Source: an uncultured Muribaculaceae bacterium (lineage in GTDB: Bacteria; Bacteroidota; Bacteroidia; Bacteroidales; Muribaculaceae). From it: a stretch of 25,426 nt of DNA. A model generated the notes under the pieces. It did no database searches. It had not been told where the DNA came from and saw nothing but the letters and a program-made list of their open reading frames with translations. Of the stretch, positions 8,216 through 15,998 are shown in pieces. The stretch is from contig CAJTTA010000031.1 in NCBI GenBank assembly GCA_910579305.1, forward strand, positions 1-25,426, in the 5' to 3' direction. The translations under genes were made by a program, and so were the position numbers. The stretch's first letter is position 1. Every line of letters begins with the position of its first letter.

Positions 8216-9595
8216 ATGGAAATACCTTTTGCTGAATCTTGGAAGATCAAGATGGTGGAACCTTTGCGTAAGAGTACTCGCGAAGAACGTGAAGAGTGGC
8301 TCAAAGAGGCCCACTACAATGTATTTATGCTGAAGAGCGATCAGGTGTATATCGACTGCATCACCGACTCCGGAACGGGCGCCATGAGCGACCGCCAGTG
8401 GGCTGCGATGATGATGGGCGATGAGAGCTATGCCGGCGCCCGTTCATTCTATCACCTTAAAGAAACAATACAGAAACTCACAGGTTTTGAGTATGTACTG
8501 CCCACACATCAGGGCCGTGCGGCCGAAAATGTGCTCTTCTCTTTCCTTGTGAAAGCAGGCGATATCGTTCCCGGCAATTCTCATTTTGATACGACCAAGG
8601 GTCATATAGAGAGTCGCGGCGCATTTGCTGTAGATTGCACTATTGATGAAGCAAAGGATACTCAGCTTGAGCATCCTTTCAAAGGCAACGTAGATATTGA
8701 TAAGCTTGAGAAAGTGCTGAAGGAGCAGGGTGACAAGGTGCCGTTTGTAATCGTAACCATCACCAATAACACTGCAGGTGGTCAGCCCGTCAGCATGAAG
8801 AACCTGCGTGAGGTGAGTGTGCTTTGCGAGAAATACAATAAGCCTCTTGTATTTGACTCTGCACGTTTTGCTGAGAACGCTTATTTCATCAAGACCCGCG
8901 AGGAAGGATATGCCGACAAGACAATCAAGGAAATCACCCGTGAGATGTTTGACCTGGCCGACGGCATGACAATGTCATCAAAGAAAGATGGCCTCGTCAA
9001 CATGGGCGGCTTCATCGCAACCCGTCATGAATCATGGTATGAAGGCGCCAAGGGCTACTGCATCTGCTTCGAAGGCTTCGTTACATATGGCGGCATGAAT
9101 GGCCGTGACATGGATGCTCTCGCCGTAGGCCTCGATGAGAACACAGAATTTGACATGCTTGAGACTCGCATACGTCAGGTGCAGTATCTTGCCGCCAAGC
9201 TCGATGAGTTCGGCATACCTTATCAGCGTCCCGTAGGTGGTCATGCCATCTTCCTCGATGCCGATAAGATTCTTGATCGCGTGCCCAAGGAGGAGTTCCC
9301 CGCACAGATGCTCACTGTAGAGCTTTATCGCGAGGCAGGCATACGTGGCTGTGAGATAGGCTACATTCTGGCCGACCGTGATCCCGTGACCCGAGAGAAT
9401 CGTTTCGGCGGTCTCGACTTCCTGCGCCTCTGCATCCCGCGTCGCGTATACACCAACAATCATATGGATGTAATTGCAGTCGCAATCAAGAACGTATACG
9501 ATCGTCGTCATGAAGTAACCCGCGGTCTTAAGATCACGTGGGAAGCTCCGTTGCTGCGCCACTTCACCGTGAAGCTCGCTCCTGCCGGAGAATAA
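8216..9595 (+). CDS. tnaA: tryptophanase (tryptophan indole-lyase)
   Basis: TnaA is a cytoplasmic PLP enzyme that splits L-tryptophan to indole, pyruvate and ammonia. The 459-residue protein has PLP-binding DSARFAENAYF at 214-224 (D214, R217) and the Schiff-base lysine K257 in MSSKKD. I chose tryptophanase over the close relative tyrosine phenol-lyase for three reasons: DSARFAENAYF rather than DATRCVENAYF, FDTTKGH at 124-130, and CEIGYILADRDP in place of the MERG segment whose Arg binds the phenol hydroxyl. ATG 8216 gives the typical MEIPFAESWKIKMVEP start; an in-frame TTG at 8180 would add 12 atypical residues. It is a single-gene unit with its own promoter and terminator; no permease or TnaC-like leader is visible nearby. 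Confidence 0.94.
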   Translation: MEIPFAESWKIKMVEPLRKSTREEREEWLKEAHYNVFMLKSDQVYIDCITDSGTGAMSDRQWAAMMMGDESYAGARSFYHLKETIQKLTGFEYVLPTHQGRAAENVLFSFLVKAGDIVPGNSHFDTTKGHIESRGAFAVDCTIDEAKDTQLEHPFKGNVDIDKLEKVLKEQGDKVPFVIVTITNNTAGGQPVSMKNLREVSVLCEKYNKPLVFDSARFAENAYFIKTREEGYADKTIKEITREMFDLADGMTMSSKKDGLVNMGGFIATRHESWYEGAKGYCICFEGFVTYGGMNGRDMDALAVGLDENTEFDMLETRIRQVQYLAAKLDEFGIPYQRPVGGHAIFLDADKILDRVPKEEFPAQMLTVELYREAGIRGCEIGYILADRDPVTRENRFGGLDFLRLCIPRRVYTNNHMDVIAVAIKNVYDRRHEVTRGLKITWEAPLLRHFTVKLAPAGE

Positions 9596-9630
9596 TCACA
9601 TAAGCAGACAAGATCTGCTCACATAACAGG

Positions 9631-9670
9631 CAAAGGCCGATTCCCTGCCAAGGGGGTCGGCCTTTGTCGT
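9631..9670 (+). terminator. intrinsic terminator after tnaA
   Basis: CAAAGGCCGA (9631-9640) pairs perfectly with TCGGCCTTTG (9657-9666), and the loop can pair further (CCCT with AGGG). The 3' side is only moderately T-rich. It lies 35 bases after the tnaA stop and may serve both directions, since the regulator gene converges from the other side. Confidence 0.8.
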
Positions 9671-9750
9671 TGCGGGCTAATGAACACTATGCAGACTGAC
9701 GGTTACTTTGCGGGCACTCCCCTCATGAAGCCAGTGATCAAATCATGATC

Positions 9751-11382
9751 TCATTCCAGATCCTGATGGCTCTCCTGTTCCTGTGTGTCGCGATAATCTT
9801 TGTCTGTAGCGAGGCGTTGGAACTCCGAGGGGCTTAGACCTGTAATCTTCTTAAACGTCTTGGAGAACGTACTTCGGGACTTGAAGCCCAATTCGCGCAC
9901 GATGGCCTCTATAGTCAGATGCCCGTAATTATCAGTATCCAGGAATCGCTGTTTAGCCACACTGATGCGATGCTCATTTAGCAGTTGATTAAACGACTTG
10001 CCGAAATCTTCATTAAGCACACGCGACACATATTTCTGATTGGAGCCACAGAATTCCACCAGATCCTGAAGAGAAAAACCGTCGCGACAGAACAAGGATT
10101 CATCTGCCATGGCCTCATTGATTTTCTGCATGATGCTACGTCGAGTCTCATCTGCTATCGGTGAAGGATCATGTGTATTGCGAGTAGCAGGGCATACCGT
10201 CTTCTCGGCTTTCATCATCTCTATGTTTTTATCAAAGAGTGATTTGTTCTTGCTTTGCAGTTTACGGTTCTGCCTATAGAGCAATGTGAGCAACACAAGC
10301 ATTAAGAGGGCGGCAATGCTCACGACAACCAGTAGGCGCACTCTCATTTTTTCTTCAAGCTTGAGCATGTTGATGCGTTTCTCAAACTTGTCTGCCTCAT
10401 GAAAGAGCTCCAGGTCATGGATGTGGCCTAACTCCCGGGGATTGAAGATTGAATCGTGGAGCTCCAGATGTTTGTACTTGTATTGGTCGGCCAGCTGCTT
10501 TCTGCCGGTAGCCTCATAGAATTTGCTGAGGTCAGCGTATCCACTTATGAGAAGCTCCTGGTATCCGTACTCGGAGGCTATGTCCACAGCTTTGCGTATA
10601 TAATATTCAGTAGAGTCCATTTGCCCGATCTTGAAGAAATTGCGGCCAATGGCAATGAAGATAGTGAAATGATTACGCTTGGGCTGCAGCGTGGCCGAGG
10701 CCTTCGGAACAGCCTTCCTGAGCTCCTCTATGGCCTTGAGCGGTTGTCCGTCGAGACTATAACGCTTGGCCGTTGCCATATGGTCGGTCAATGGCCACAT
10801 AAGATTATCTGATGTATACGGCACTTTGCGACGGAACGTATCGATAATGCTTGCGATGGAATCGCGTGGGGCAAACGTGCTGTCTATGTCGGCCGAGAGG
10901 ATATTGAGTACGGCCGTCGATGCCATATAGTGATTGCCCGATGCTATGGATGCGTCAAGCACATTCTTAAGACAGCGATAAGCTCTGTTCCTGTCGCCGA
11001 AATACAGATATATGGCTGCGAGATTCATATGGCCGGGGGAGTCGGGCTTGCCTTCAAGCTCCGATGCGGTGAGGAAATTGGAGTAGGCCGCTGCATAGTT
11101 GGCGTTGATGAAATGTATGACTCCCAGGCCAAGACGCGCCTCAATGGCATATTTGCGGTCTGATGTGTGTGGAGAGCCTTCACAGCGTTTGGCCAAAATA
11201 GTGAAAATGGCGATTGCACTGTCAGTGTGTTGACGCTCTAAGCAGGCTCTGCCTAACCTTTGCAGGCTACTGCTTTCTGTATCCTTGTATCGGCTATACA
11301 GAGCATCGAAATCAGTGTTTTCGGCCTGGAGCGACACACAGGCAATCAATATGGATAATATGACCGAGATGTTGCGTGACAT
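9751..11382 (-). CDS. membrane-anchored TPR / AraC-type HTH transcriptional regulator
   Basis: The 543-residue protein has an N-terminal signal sequence (1-20), then an all-helical TPR-like region (about 40-330), which would be periplasmic. A membrane helix follows at about 349-369, then a short charged coiled segment (370-395) and a C-terminal cytoplasmic AraC-family DNA-binding domain (about 415-525). The second HTH contains the typical LGFKSRSTFSKTFKKITGLSPSEF segment near 498-521. There is no kinase or receiver domain, so it is not a hybrid two-component system. It is a one-component receptor expected to sense a periplasmic or membrane signal and bind DNA while anchored. It is divergent from the large T9SS cargo gene and shares a control region with it, so that gene is the obvious candidate target; this is inference. 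The ligand cannot be told from sequence. Confidence 0.88.
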   Translation of the reverse strand: MSRNISVILSILIACVSLQAENTDFDALYSRYKDTESSSLQRLGRACLERQHTDSAIAIFTILAKRCEGSPHTSDRKYAIEARLGLGVIHFINANYAAAYSNFLTASELEGKPDSPGHMNLAAIYLYFGDRNRAYRCLKNVLDASIASGNHYMASTAVLNILSADIDSTFAPRDSIASIIDTFRRKVPYTSDNLMWPLTDHMATAKRYSLDGQPLKAIEELRKAVPKASATLQPKRNHFTIFIAIGRNFFKIGQMDSTEYYIRKAVDIASEYGYQELLISGYADLSKFYEATGRKQLADQYKYKHLELHDSIFNPRELGHIHDLELFHEADKFEKRINMLKLEEKMRVRLLVVVSIAALLMLVLLTLLYRQNRKLQSKNKSLFDKNIEMMKAEKTVCPATRNTHDPSPIADETRRSIMQKINEAMADESLFCRDGFSLQDLVEFCGSNQKYVSRVLNEDFGKSFNQLLNEHRISVAKQRFLDTDNYGHLTIEAIVRELGFKSRSTFSKTFKKITGLSPSEFQRLATDKDYRDTQEQESHQDLE

Positions 11383-11442
11383 ATATAATAAATAATAATA
11401 ACGAGGGTGATGTGTTAAATACGGTAAATAGGTGTCAAACGT

Positions 11443-11464
11443 GTGTCAATTCATGTATTGACAC
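11443..11464. promoter_or_regulatory. inverted repeat, candidate operator in the divergent control region
   Basis: GTGTCAAT (11443-11450) and ATTGACAC (11457-11464) are perfect inverted 8-base arms with a 6-base spacer. A third copy of GTGTCAA lies at 11432-11438, in direct orientation 11 bases upstream of the left arm. The site sits about 57-78 bases upstream of the predicted cargo-gene start point and within the predicted leader of the regulator gene. Binding by the AraC-type regulator is plausible but unproven. Confidence 0.5.
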
Positions 11465-11483
11465 GCGAAATAGCTATGAAAAC

Positions 11484-11514
11484 TTGTGTATTTTACATAT
11501 CAACGGTAATTTTA
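11484..11514 (+). promoter_or_regulatory. predicted promoter of the T9SS cargo gene
   Basis: TTG at 11484-11486, 20-base spacer, then TAATTTTA at 11507-11514, a 7-of-8 match to TAnnTTTG including the spacer positions. Predicted start point near 11521, about 28 bases before ATG 11549. Confidence 0.5.
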
Positions 11515-11516
11515 CG

Positions 11517-11547
11517 CAAAGTTAACCATATTTTTTATGTATACCAA
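11517..11547 (-). promoter_or_regulatory. predicted promoter of the TPR/AraC regulator gene
   Basis: On the minus strand TTG (11547-11545), 20-base spacer, TAACTTTG (11524-11517), a perfect match to the Bacteroidota consensus. Predicted start point near 11510, giving a leader of about 125 bases. Its -7 box lies 2 bases from the opposing plus-strand -7 box, and its TTG abuts the cargo ATG, so the two promoters cannot be occupied at once. Confidence 0.6.
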
Positions 11548-11548
11548 T

Positions 11549-14500
11549 ATGAAAAATTTATTACGTATTATGACGCTGATGGCAGCCGCAGTGCCCCTAA
11601 CGGGAATGGCAGCCACTCAGTCGCCAACAGAGGGGAATGCTGATAGGCCATGCAGCCTGATGCAGCCACTGCTGCGGCCCAGGCCGGTGAACTATGCTCC
11701 GGCGCGAGTGATTACCTCCCCGGGATTCTTGTATGAAAATTTCGAAAGCGTGCCGGATGATTCCCAAGAACTCCCCGAGGGCTGGACGGCAACCAGCACG
11801 CCCGGACTCTCATCCGACACTTGGCATGCCGGCACACTGGGGCGCAACGGCACACCTATGAATGGTGTAAGCGGATACAAGTATGCTTATATCCTGGGCA
11901 ACAGGGAGGGTGACGTGGCTCACGATGCCTGGCTCTTCAGCCCCGGCATGCAGATGGAGGCCGGAACGGTTTATAAAATAGAGTTCTTCGCCATGATGCC
12001 TCCGGTCACAGGTTCCGACCAGATGGAGAAGCTGCAAGTGTGTATAGGCACTCAGGCGAATACGACGGCCATGACCAAGGAACTGGACATTATAGAGAAT
12101 GATAATGACTACTGGCGTTACTATACGTATACATTCATTCCTGAGCAGAGCGGCACTTATCATATGGGATTCCACAGCCTGTCGCCTGCAGCAAGCAACT
12201 CGACGGCTATTGACGACCTGAAGATTTCATCAGGGCCGCAGCCTATCTTTTCGGCTTCGGCTGAAGTCAACATGGGTAGCACTGACACACTCTCAGGTAT
12301 TCTCAAAGGGGAATATCGCATATCCAACGGTGGCGGGGCTCCGCTTGAAGTGTCGCTCCTTTCAGCTCCCGAAGGCGTCAGCGTCGAGGGCCTGCCTGTG
12401 ACGCTCGACAGTTATGATGACAGCCGCGTCACCATCACAGCCAGTGTCACGGAGGCCGGAACATACAGCGGCACCCTGGTGCTCGCCACCAATGATCTCA
12501 CGCTTCCCACCGTGACCGTCAGTCTTAGCGGCATTGTGGAGCAGGCACGCGTCACAGGCTATAATTTTGAGAATTTTGAGAACGGAGGCCCGGAAGGCTG
12601 GAAACTCAGCATGGGTGGCGGAAATGTGGCCGCTTACGGTGGCTATAATTCTTCAAGAGCTTATTACTCCACCACATATTACGGCAGCGAGGACACCAAC
12701 CCCGGCTGGGGAGGCGTAGGCTTCATGACCCACTATATAGAGATGGGTGAGGATCCTGAAATCAGCTTCTGGTATCAGATGGCTAATGTCGACTTCAGCG
12801 GCAATGTCACTGGAGCGGCAGAGAGCTCAAAGGTGGAGGTGTTCGTGCAAGTGAGCGAAGATGGCGGACATACATTTGACACAGTGTATGCCGTGAAACC
12901 CGGAAGCGAGCATGAGCATGTTCCATCATTGGAGTTTGCAAAAATCACAGTGCCGGTGCCGCAGTATTCCGGCAAGACCTGTCGCGTGCGCATTGTCTTC
13001 AACCAGCCGGGCGGCGCTTCATTCTTCGATCAGGTGCGTGTATTGGCCGATGATGTATCGGTGGGCACCAAAAGCTCAGTGGATCTATGTGCCACTTCGC
13101 TGCTTGGCGAGACTCTGCTCCGTCCCGGCACAGACTATGATCTGACGCTGACTGTAGAGAATCGTGGTATCGAGGATACCTCTGACTATTCTGTAGAACT
13201 CATAGATATGATCAGCGGCGACAAGATCGCCGAGGCTGAGGGGACTGAGGTGAAAGCTGCAGGCAGCTCTCGGGTTACTCTCCGCTGGACTGCCCTAAAA
13301 GCCGGCCCTGTGAAGCTGCAGGCTCGTGTAGTCTCTGACTCCGATCCTGTGAAAGATAATAATGATTCATATCCATACGTAGCTCAGGTATTGCCCGCAG
13401 ACAACACCGCGATAGCCATAAATCATGGCGATGAGCCTGAGCCATTGAAAGCAATGTCTTATCCCGTCAACTTTTATGCCGTGGAATCTATGACCCAGAG
13501 TATATTCCCGGCCAATGAGATAGGCACTACGGCAGGCACACTCAATTCACTGGTGTTCACCTCTTGTCTTGATGCTGATTTCTATGGCGAGCCGTTCACG
13601 GTCTTTATCGGAGAAACCGACAAGGCTGATTTTGCAGACGGTGCCATGGTGGATCCCGCTTCGCTGACAAAGGTGTTTGACGGCGCTGTCTATATGCAGG
13701 CCGGCGTGAGAGACATGGTTATTCCTTTCAGCGAGACTTACGATTATCGTGGTGGAAATCTTGTGGTGATGTGTCAGAAACTGGGTAAGGAATTTGTCAT
13801 GAATCAATACTTCATTATCCATCAGACAAAGGGCGTGTCTCGCTCCATTCAGTCCACTACCAATAAGCAGGGCACTCTGGTGGAAGGCGGCTATCCCGAC
13901 CTCACAGCCAATGAAGTATACCCGGATATTCGCTTCAACATAGTCAAGGCTCCGACAGGCAGGGTAAGGGGCAAAATCTCTGATGCAGCCGGCCCCGTGA
14001 GCGGCGCGCAGGTCAAAGTGGCCGGAACGCAGCGCACAGAGACTACTGACGCTCAGGGCAATTATTCATTTGCTGAAATCGCAGAGGGCGAAATCGCTCT
14101 TCAAGTCTACAAGCATGGCTATTATGTGCTCGACGGCGAGGCTTTTGCTTTGGCCGCAAATGCGCAGGAGGTGAAGGATATGATCCTGACCAAGATGCCA
14201 CGCTATACTTTGCAGGGTACTGTGACATCGCAGACTACCGGCGACCCCATAAAGAACGTAAGGGTGCAGCTGCGAGGTTATGACAACTATGTGGTGATGA
14301 CTGATGAGGAAGGCCACTATGTCGTGCCTGACATAGCCGGTGACTGCGGTGAGGATTATGACATGCAGGTGACCAATGGATATTTCTATCCGCAGAATAG
14401 CAAGGTGAATGTCATGGCTGACAAAATCATGGACTTCACGCTGAAGGAGAAGGCGCTGCGTGTGCATAATGTGAAAGCCACTCACACTAATAGCGGATGT

Positions 14501-15496
14501 CTCGTGACATGGGATGAGCCTATGCCTGAGTTCAGATATGACAGTGGCGAGCCGGTCGACTACATAGGCTGGACACACGGAAGCAGCGAGGTTATAGTGG
14601 GTGCGGCTTTCTATAAGAAGGCTAAAATCAAGGAGATATCATGGTATGCCACTAATCATTATGGCAATCATCAGAACTTCAATGTCTTTATCTTCGGCCT
14701 GGACGCAGATGGCCGGCCTGACGCCAAGCGCTTGCTCTACACTGCCAGCAACGTGGAATTTACTGATAACGCCTGGAGCAGCCATATACTCAGTCAGCCT
14801 GTGGAAGCCGACGGCTTCATGATCGCTGTGAGCTGTGACGGCTTCATGGGCATTGGTATTTGCGAGCCTTCGGATGAGTATACATTCGAGGAGGGTCAGG
14901 CTTTCTATGCCGGTGACTCTTACACTTCGCGCATCAGTGCGATGTCCACTTTTGCCAAGGTTCATCCCATGCTGCGTGCATATGGCGATGATCTTGGTGA
15001 CATGAGTGAGAAGCAAGAGGCTGAAATGCCTTCACGTATGGCCATGAATATTGTCTCTTTGAAGGCTGACTACAAGGTGTATAGATGCCCGGAGGGCTCG
15101 GATGTCTCTGAGGATAACCTTATCGCCACTGCCTCTGACTGCAATTGGCTTGACACTCAAGGTGAAACAGGCAAATATCGATACGCTGTGGTGGCGTCTT
15201 ATCCGGTGGGAGACTCCGAGGCCATTTACTCCGACTTGATAGGACTCACTTCCGTAGAAATTGCAGTGGCCGATGGTGTCGCTGTAAGGTATGACGCCAC
15301 CGATGGCATGATACACATTTCAGGCAGTGAGAAAGTGAGCGGGATCATGCTTGTGAATACTGCAGGCACTGTTATGCTCCGTCAGGCTGCCCCGTCTTCA
15401 TGTGTGGAAGTGTCAACTCTTCCCGCAGGCATGTATATGGCTGTGATCACTTTATCCGGCGGTCACACTGAGAGCTATAAATTGATTAAGCGATAG
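11549..15496 (+). CDS. large secreted multidomain T9SS cargo protein (adhesin-like)
   Basis: The 1315-residue protein starts with a signal peptide (MKNLLRIMTLMAAAVPLTGMAA) and ends with a type-A T9SS sorting domain (about 1240-1315, final KLIKR). In between (approximate) are: a choice-of-anchor J / cleaved-adhesin type jelly roll (60-230); an Ig-like CARDB/HYDIN-like domain (235-330); a second jelly roll (336-505); a CARDB-like domain (510-615); an unassigned beta domain (620-800); two carboxypeptidase-regulatory-like domains (about 805-960); another beta-rich region (965-1140); and a fibronectin III-like segment before the sorting domain. No protease or glycosidase active-site motif is evident, so a surface binding or adhesin role is the cautious call. 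ATG 11549 is preferred over 11537 because it starts right at the signal peptide. Divergent from the TPR/AraC regulator. Confidence 0.88.
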   Translation: MKNLLRIMTLMAAAVPLTGMAATQSPTEGNADRPCSLMQPLLRPRPVNYAPARVITSPGFLYENFESVPDDSQELPEGWTATSTPGLSSDTWHAGTLGRNGTPMNGVSGYKYAYILGNREGDVAHDAWLFSPGMQMEAGTVYKIEFFAMMPPVTGSDQMEKLQVCIGTQANTTAMTKELDIIENDNDYWRYYTYTFIPEQSGTYHMGFHSLSPAASNSTAIDDLKISSGPQPIFSASAEVNMGSTDTLSGILKGEYRISNGGGAPLEVSLLSAPEGVSVEGLPVTLDSYDDSRVTITASVTEAGTYSGTLVLATNDLTLPTVTVSLSGIVEQARVTGYNFENFENGGPEGWKLSMGGGNVAAYGGYNSSRAYYSTTYYGSEDTNPGWGGVGFMTHYIEMGEDPEISFWYQMANVDFSGNVTGAAESSKVEVFVQVSEDGGHTFDTVYAVKPGSEHEHVPSLEFAKITVPVPQYSGKTCRVRIVFNQPGGASFFDQVRVLADDVSVGTKSSVDLCATSLLGETLLRPGTDYDLTLTVENRGIEDTSDYSVELIDMISGDKIAEAEGTEVKAAGSSRVTLRWTALKAGPVKLQARVVSDSDPVKDNNDSYPYVAQVLPADNTAIAINHGDEPEPLKAMSYPVNFYAVESMTQSIFPANEIGTTAGTLNSLVFTSCLDADFYGEPFTVFIGETDKADFADGAMVDPASLTKVFDGAVYMQAGVRDMVIPFSETYDYRGGNLVVMCQKLGKEFVMNQYFIIHQTKGVSRSIQSTTNKQGTLVEGGYPDLTANEVYPDIRFNIVKAPTGRVRGKISDAAGPVSGAQVKVAGTQRTETTDAQGNYSFAEIAEGEIALQVYKHGYYVLDGEAFALAANAQEVKDMILTKMPRYTLQGTVTSQTTGDPIKNVRVQLRGYDNYVVMTDEEGHYVVPDIAGDCGEDYDMQVTNGYFYPQNSKVNVMADKIMDFTLKEKALRVHNVKATHTNSGCLVTWDEPMPEFRYDSGEPVDYIGWTHGSSEVIVGAAFYKKAKIKEISWYATNHYGNHQNFNVFIFGLDADGRPDAKRLLYTASNVEFTDNAWSSHILSQPVEADGFMIAVSCDGFMGIGICEPSDEYTFEEGQAFYAGDSYTSRISAMSTFAKVHPMLRAYGDDLGDMSEKQEAEMPSRMAMNIVSLKADYKVYRCPEGSDVSEDNLIATASDCNWLDTQGETGKYRYAVVASYPVGDSEAIYSDLIGLTSVEIAVADGVAVRYDATDGMIHISGSEKVSGIMLVNTAGTVMLRQAAPSSCVEVSTLPAGMYMAVITLSGGHTESYKLIKR

Positions 15497-15519
15497 AGAT
15501 TAGTTGAAGATGAATGAAG

Positions 15520-15553
15520 AAGCGAGGCTGCAGTGATACAGTCTCGCTTTTTT
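15520..15553 (+). terminator. intrinsic terminator after the T9SS cargo gene
   Basis: AAGCGAGGCTG (15520-15530) pairs with CAGTCTCGCTT (15539-15549) with one G-U pair and an 8-base loop, followed by a T-run through 15553. This is a textbook rho-independent terminator 24 bases after the stop codon. The reverse strand has no comparable T-run, so termination of the converging trxA transcript here is uncertain. Confidence 0.9.
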
Positions 15554-15645
15554 AGTAACGTCTCTTATACGTAATAAAATCTCATCTTCCCCGGGGTGTG
15601 TGCCGGCGTGATTAAGATTTTCCGGATTGAGCTTTAAGCATATGT

Positions 15646-15942
15646 CTAATAATATTTCTCAATCTCGGCTTCAAGAGCAGCCGCAGGCTGAGCGCCTACA
15701 GTGCGGAATTTCAGTTCGCCATTCTTGAAGATGAGCAGGGTGGGCACGGATCGCACATGGTATTGGGCGGCAAGCTTCCGGTTCTTGTCGATGTCGACCT
15801 TAAGGATGCGCGCCTTGTCGCCGAGCTTGTCGTGAAGTTGGTCAATCACGGGATGCATCATTTTGCAAGGGCCGCACCATGTGGCAAAAAAGTCGACCAG
15901 TACAGGCACATCTCCGCCTATGATTTCATGAAAATTTTCCAT
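15646..15942 (-). CDS. trxA: thioredoxin
   Basis: This small cytoplasmic redox protein reduces disulfides and is itself recharged by thioredoxin reductase. The 98-residue protein has the active site WCGPC at 22-26 followed by K27, and the cis-proline P67 in SVPTLLIF. There is no signal peptide or membrane anchor, and the length is at the short end of the classical thioredoxin range. It starts 57 bases after the uvrA stop on the same strand and may be co-transcribed, although a weak AT-rich promoter-like TAGATTTA is present in the gap. The convention 'trxA' is used loosely, since Bacteroidota often have several thioredoxins. Confidence 0.93.
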   Translation of the reverse strand: MENFHEIIGGDVPVLVDFFATWCGPCKMMHPVIDQLHDKLGDKARILKVDIDKNRKLAAQYHVRSVPTLLIFKNGELKFRTVGAQPAAALEAEIEKYY

Positions 15943-15998
15943 AGCAAAAATTGTTTTGTAAATCTATATACTAATAACGTTATTGCATTTAGAGATGT

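Noticed and set aside
8216..9595. Tyrosine phenol-lyase as the alternative identity for tnaA
   Set aside because: The phenol-binding Arg segment (MERG) is replaced by CEIG and the DSARF motif is of tryptophanase type.
9751..11382. Hybrid two-component (HTCS) sensor
   Set aside because: No histidine kinase, ATPase or receiver motif lies between the membrane helix and the AraC domain.
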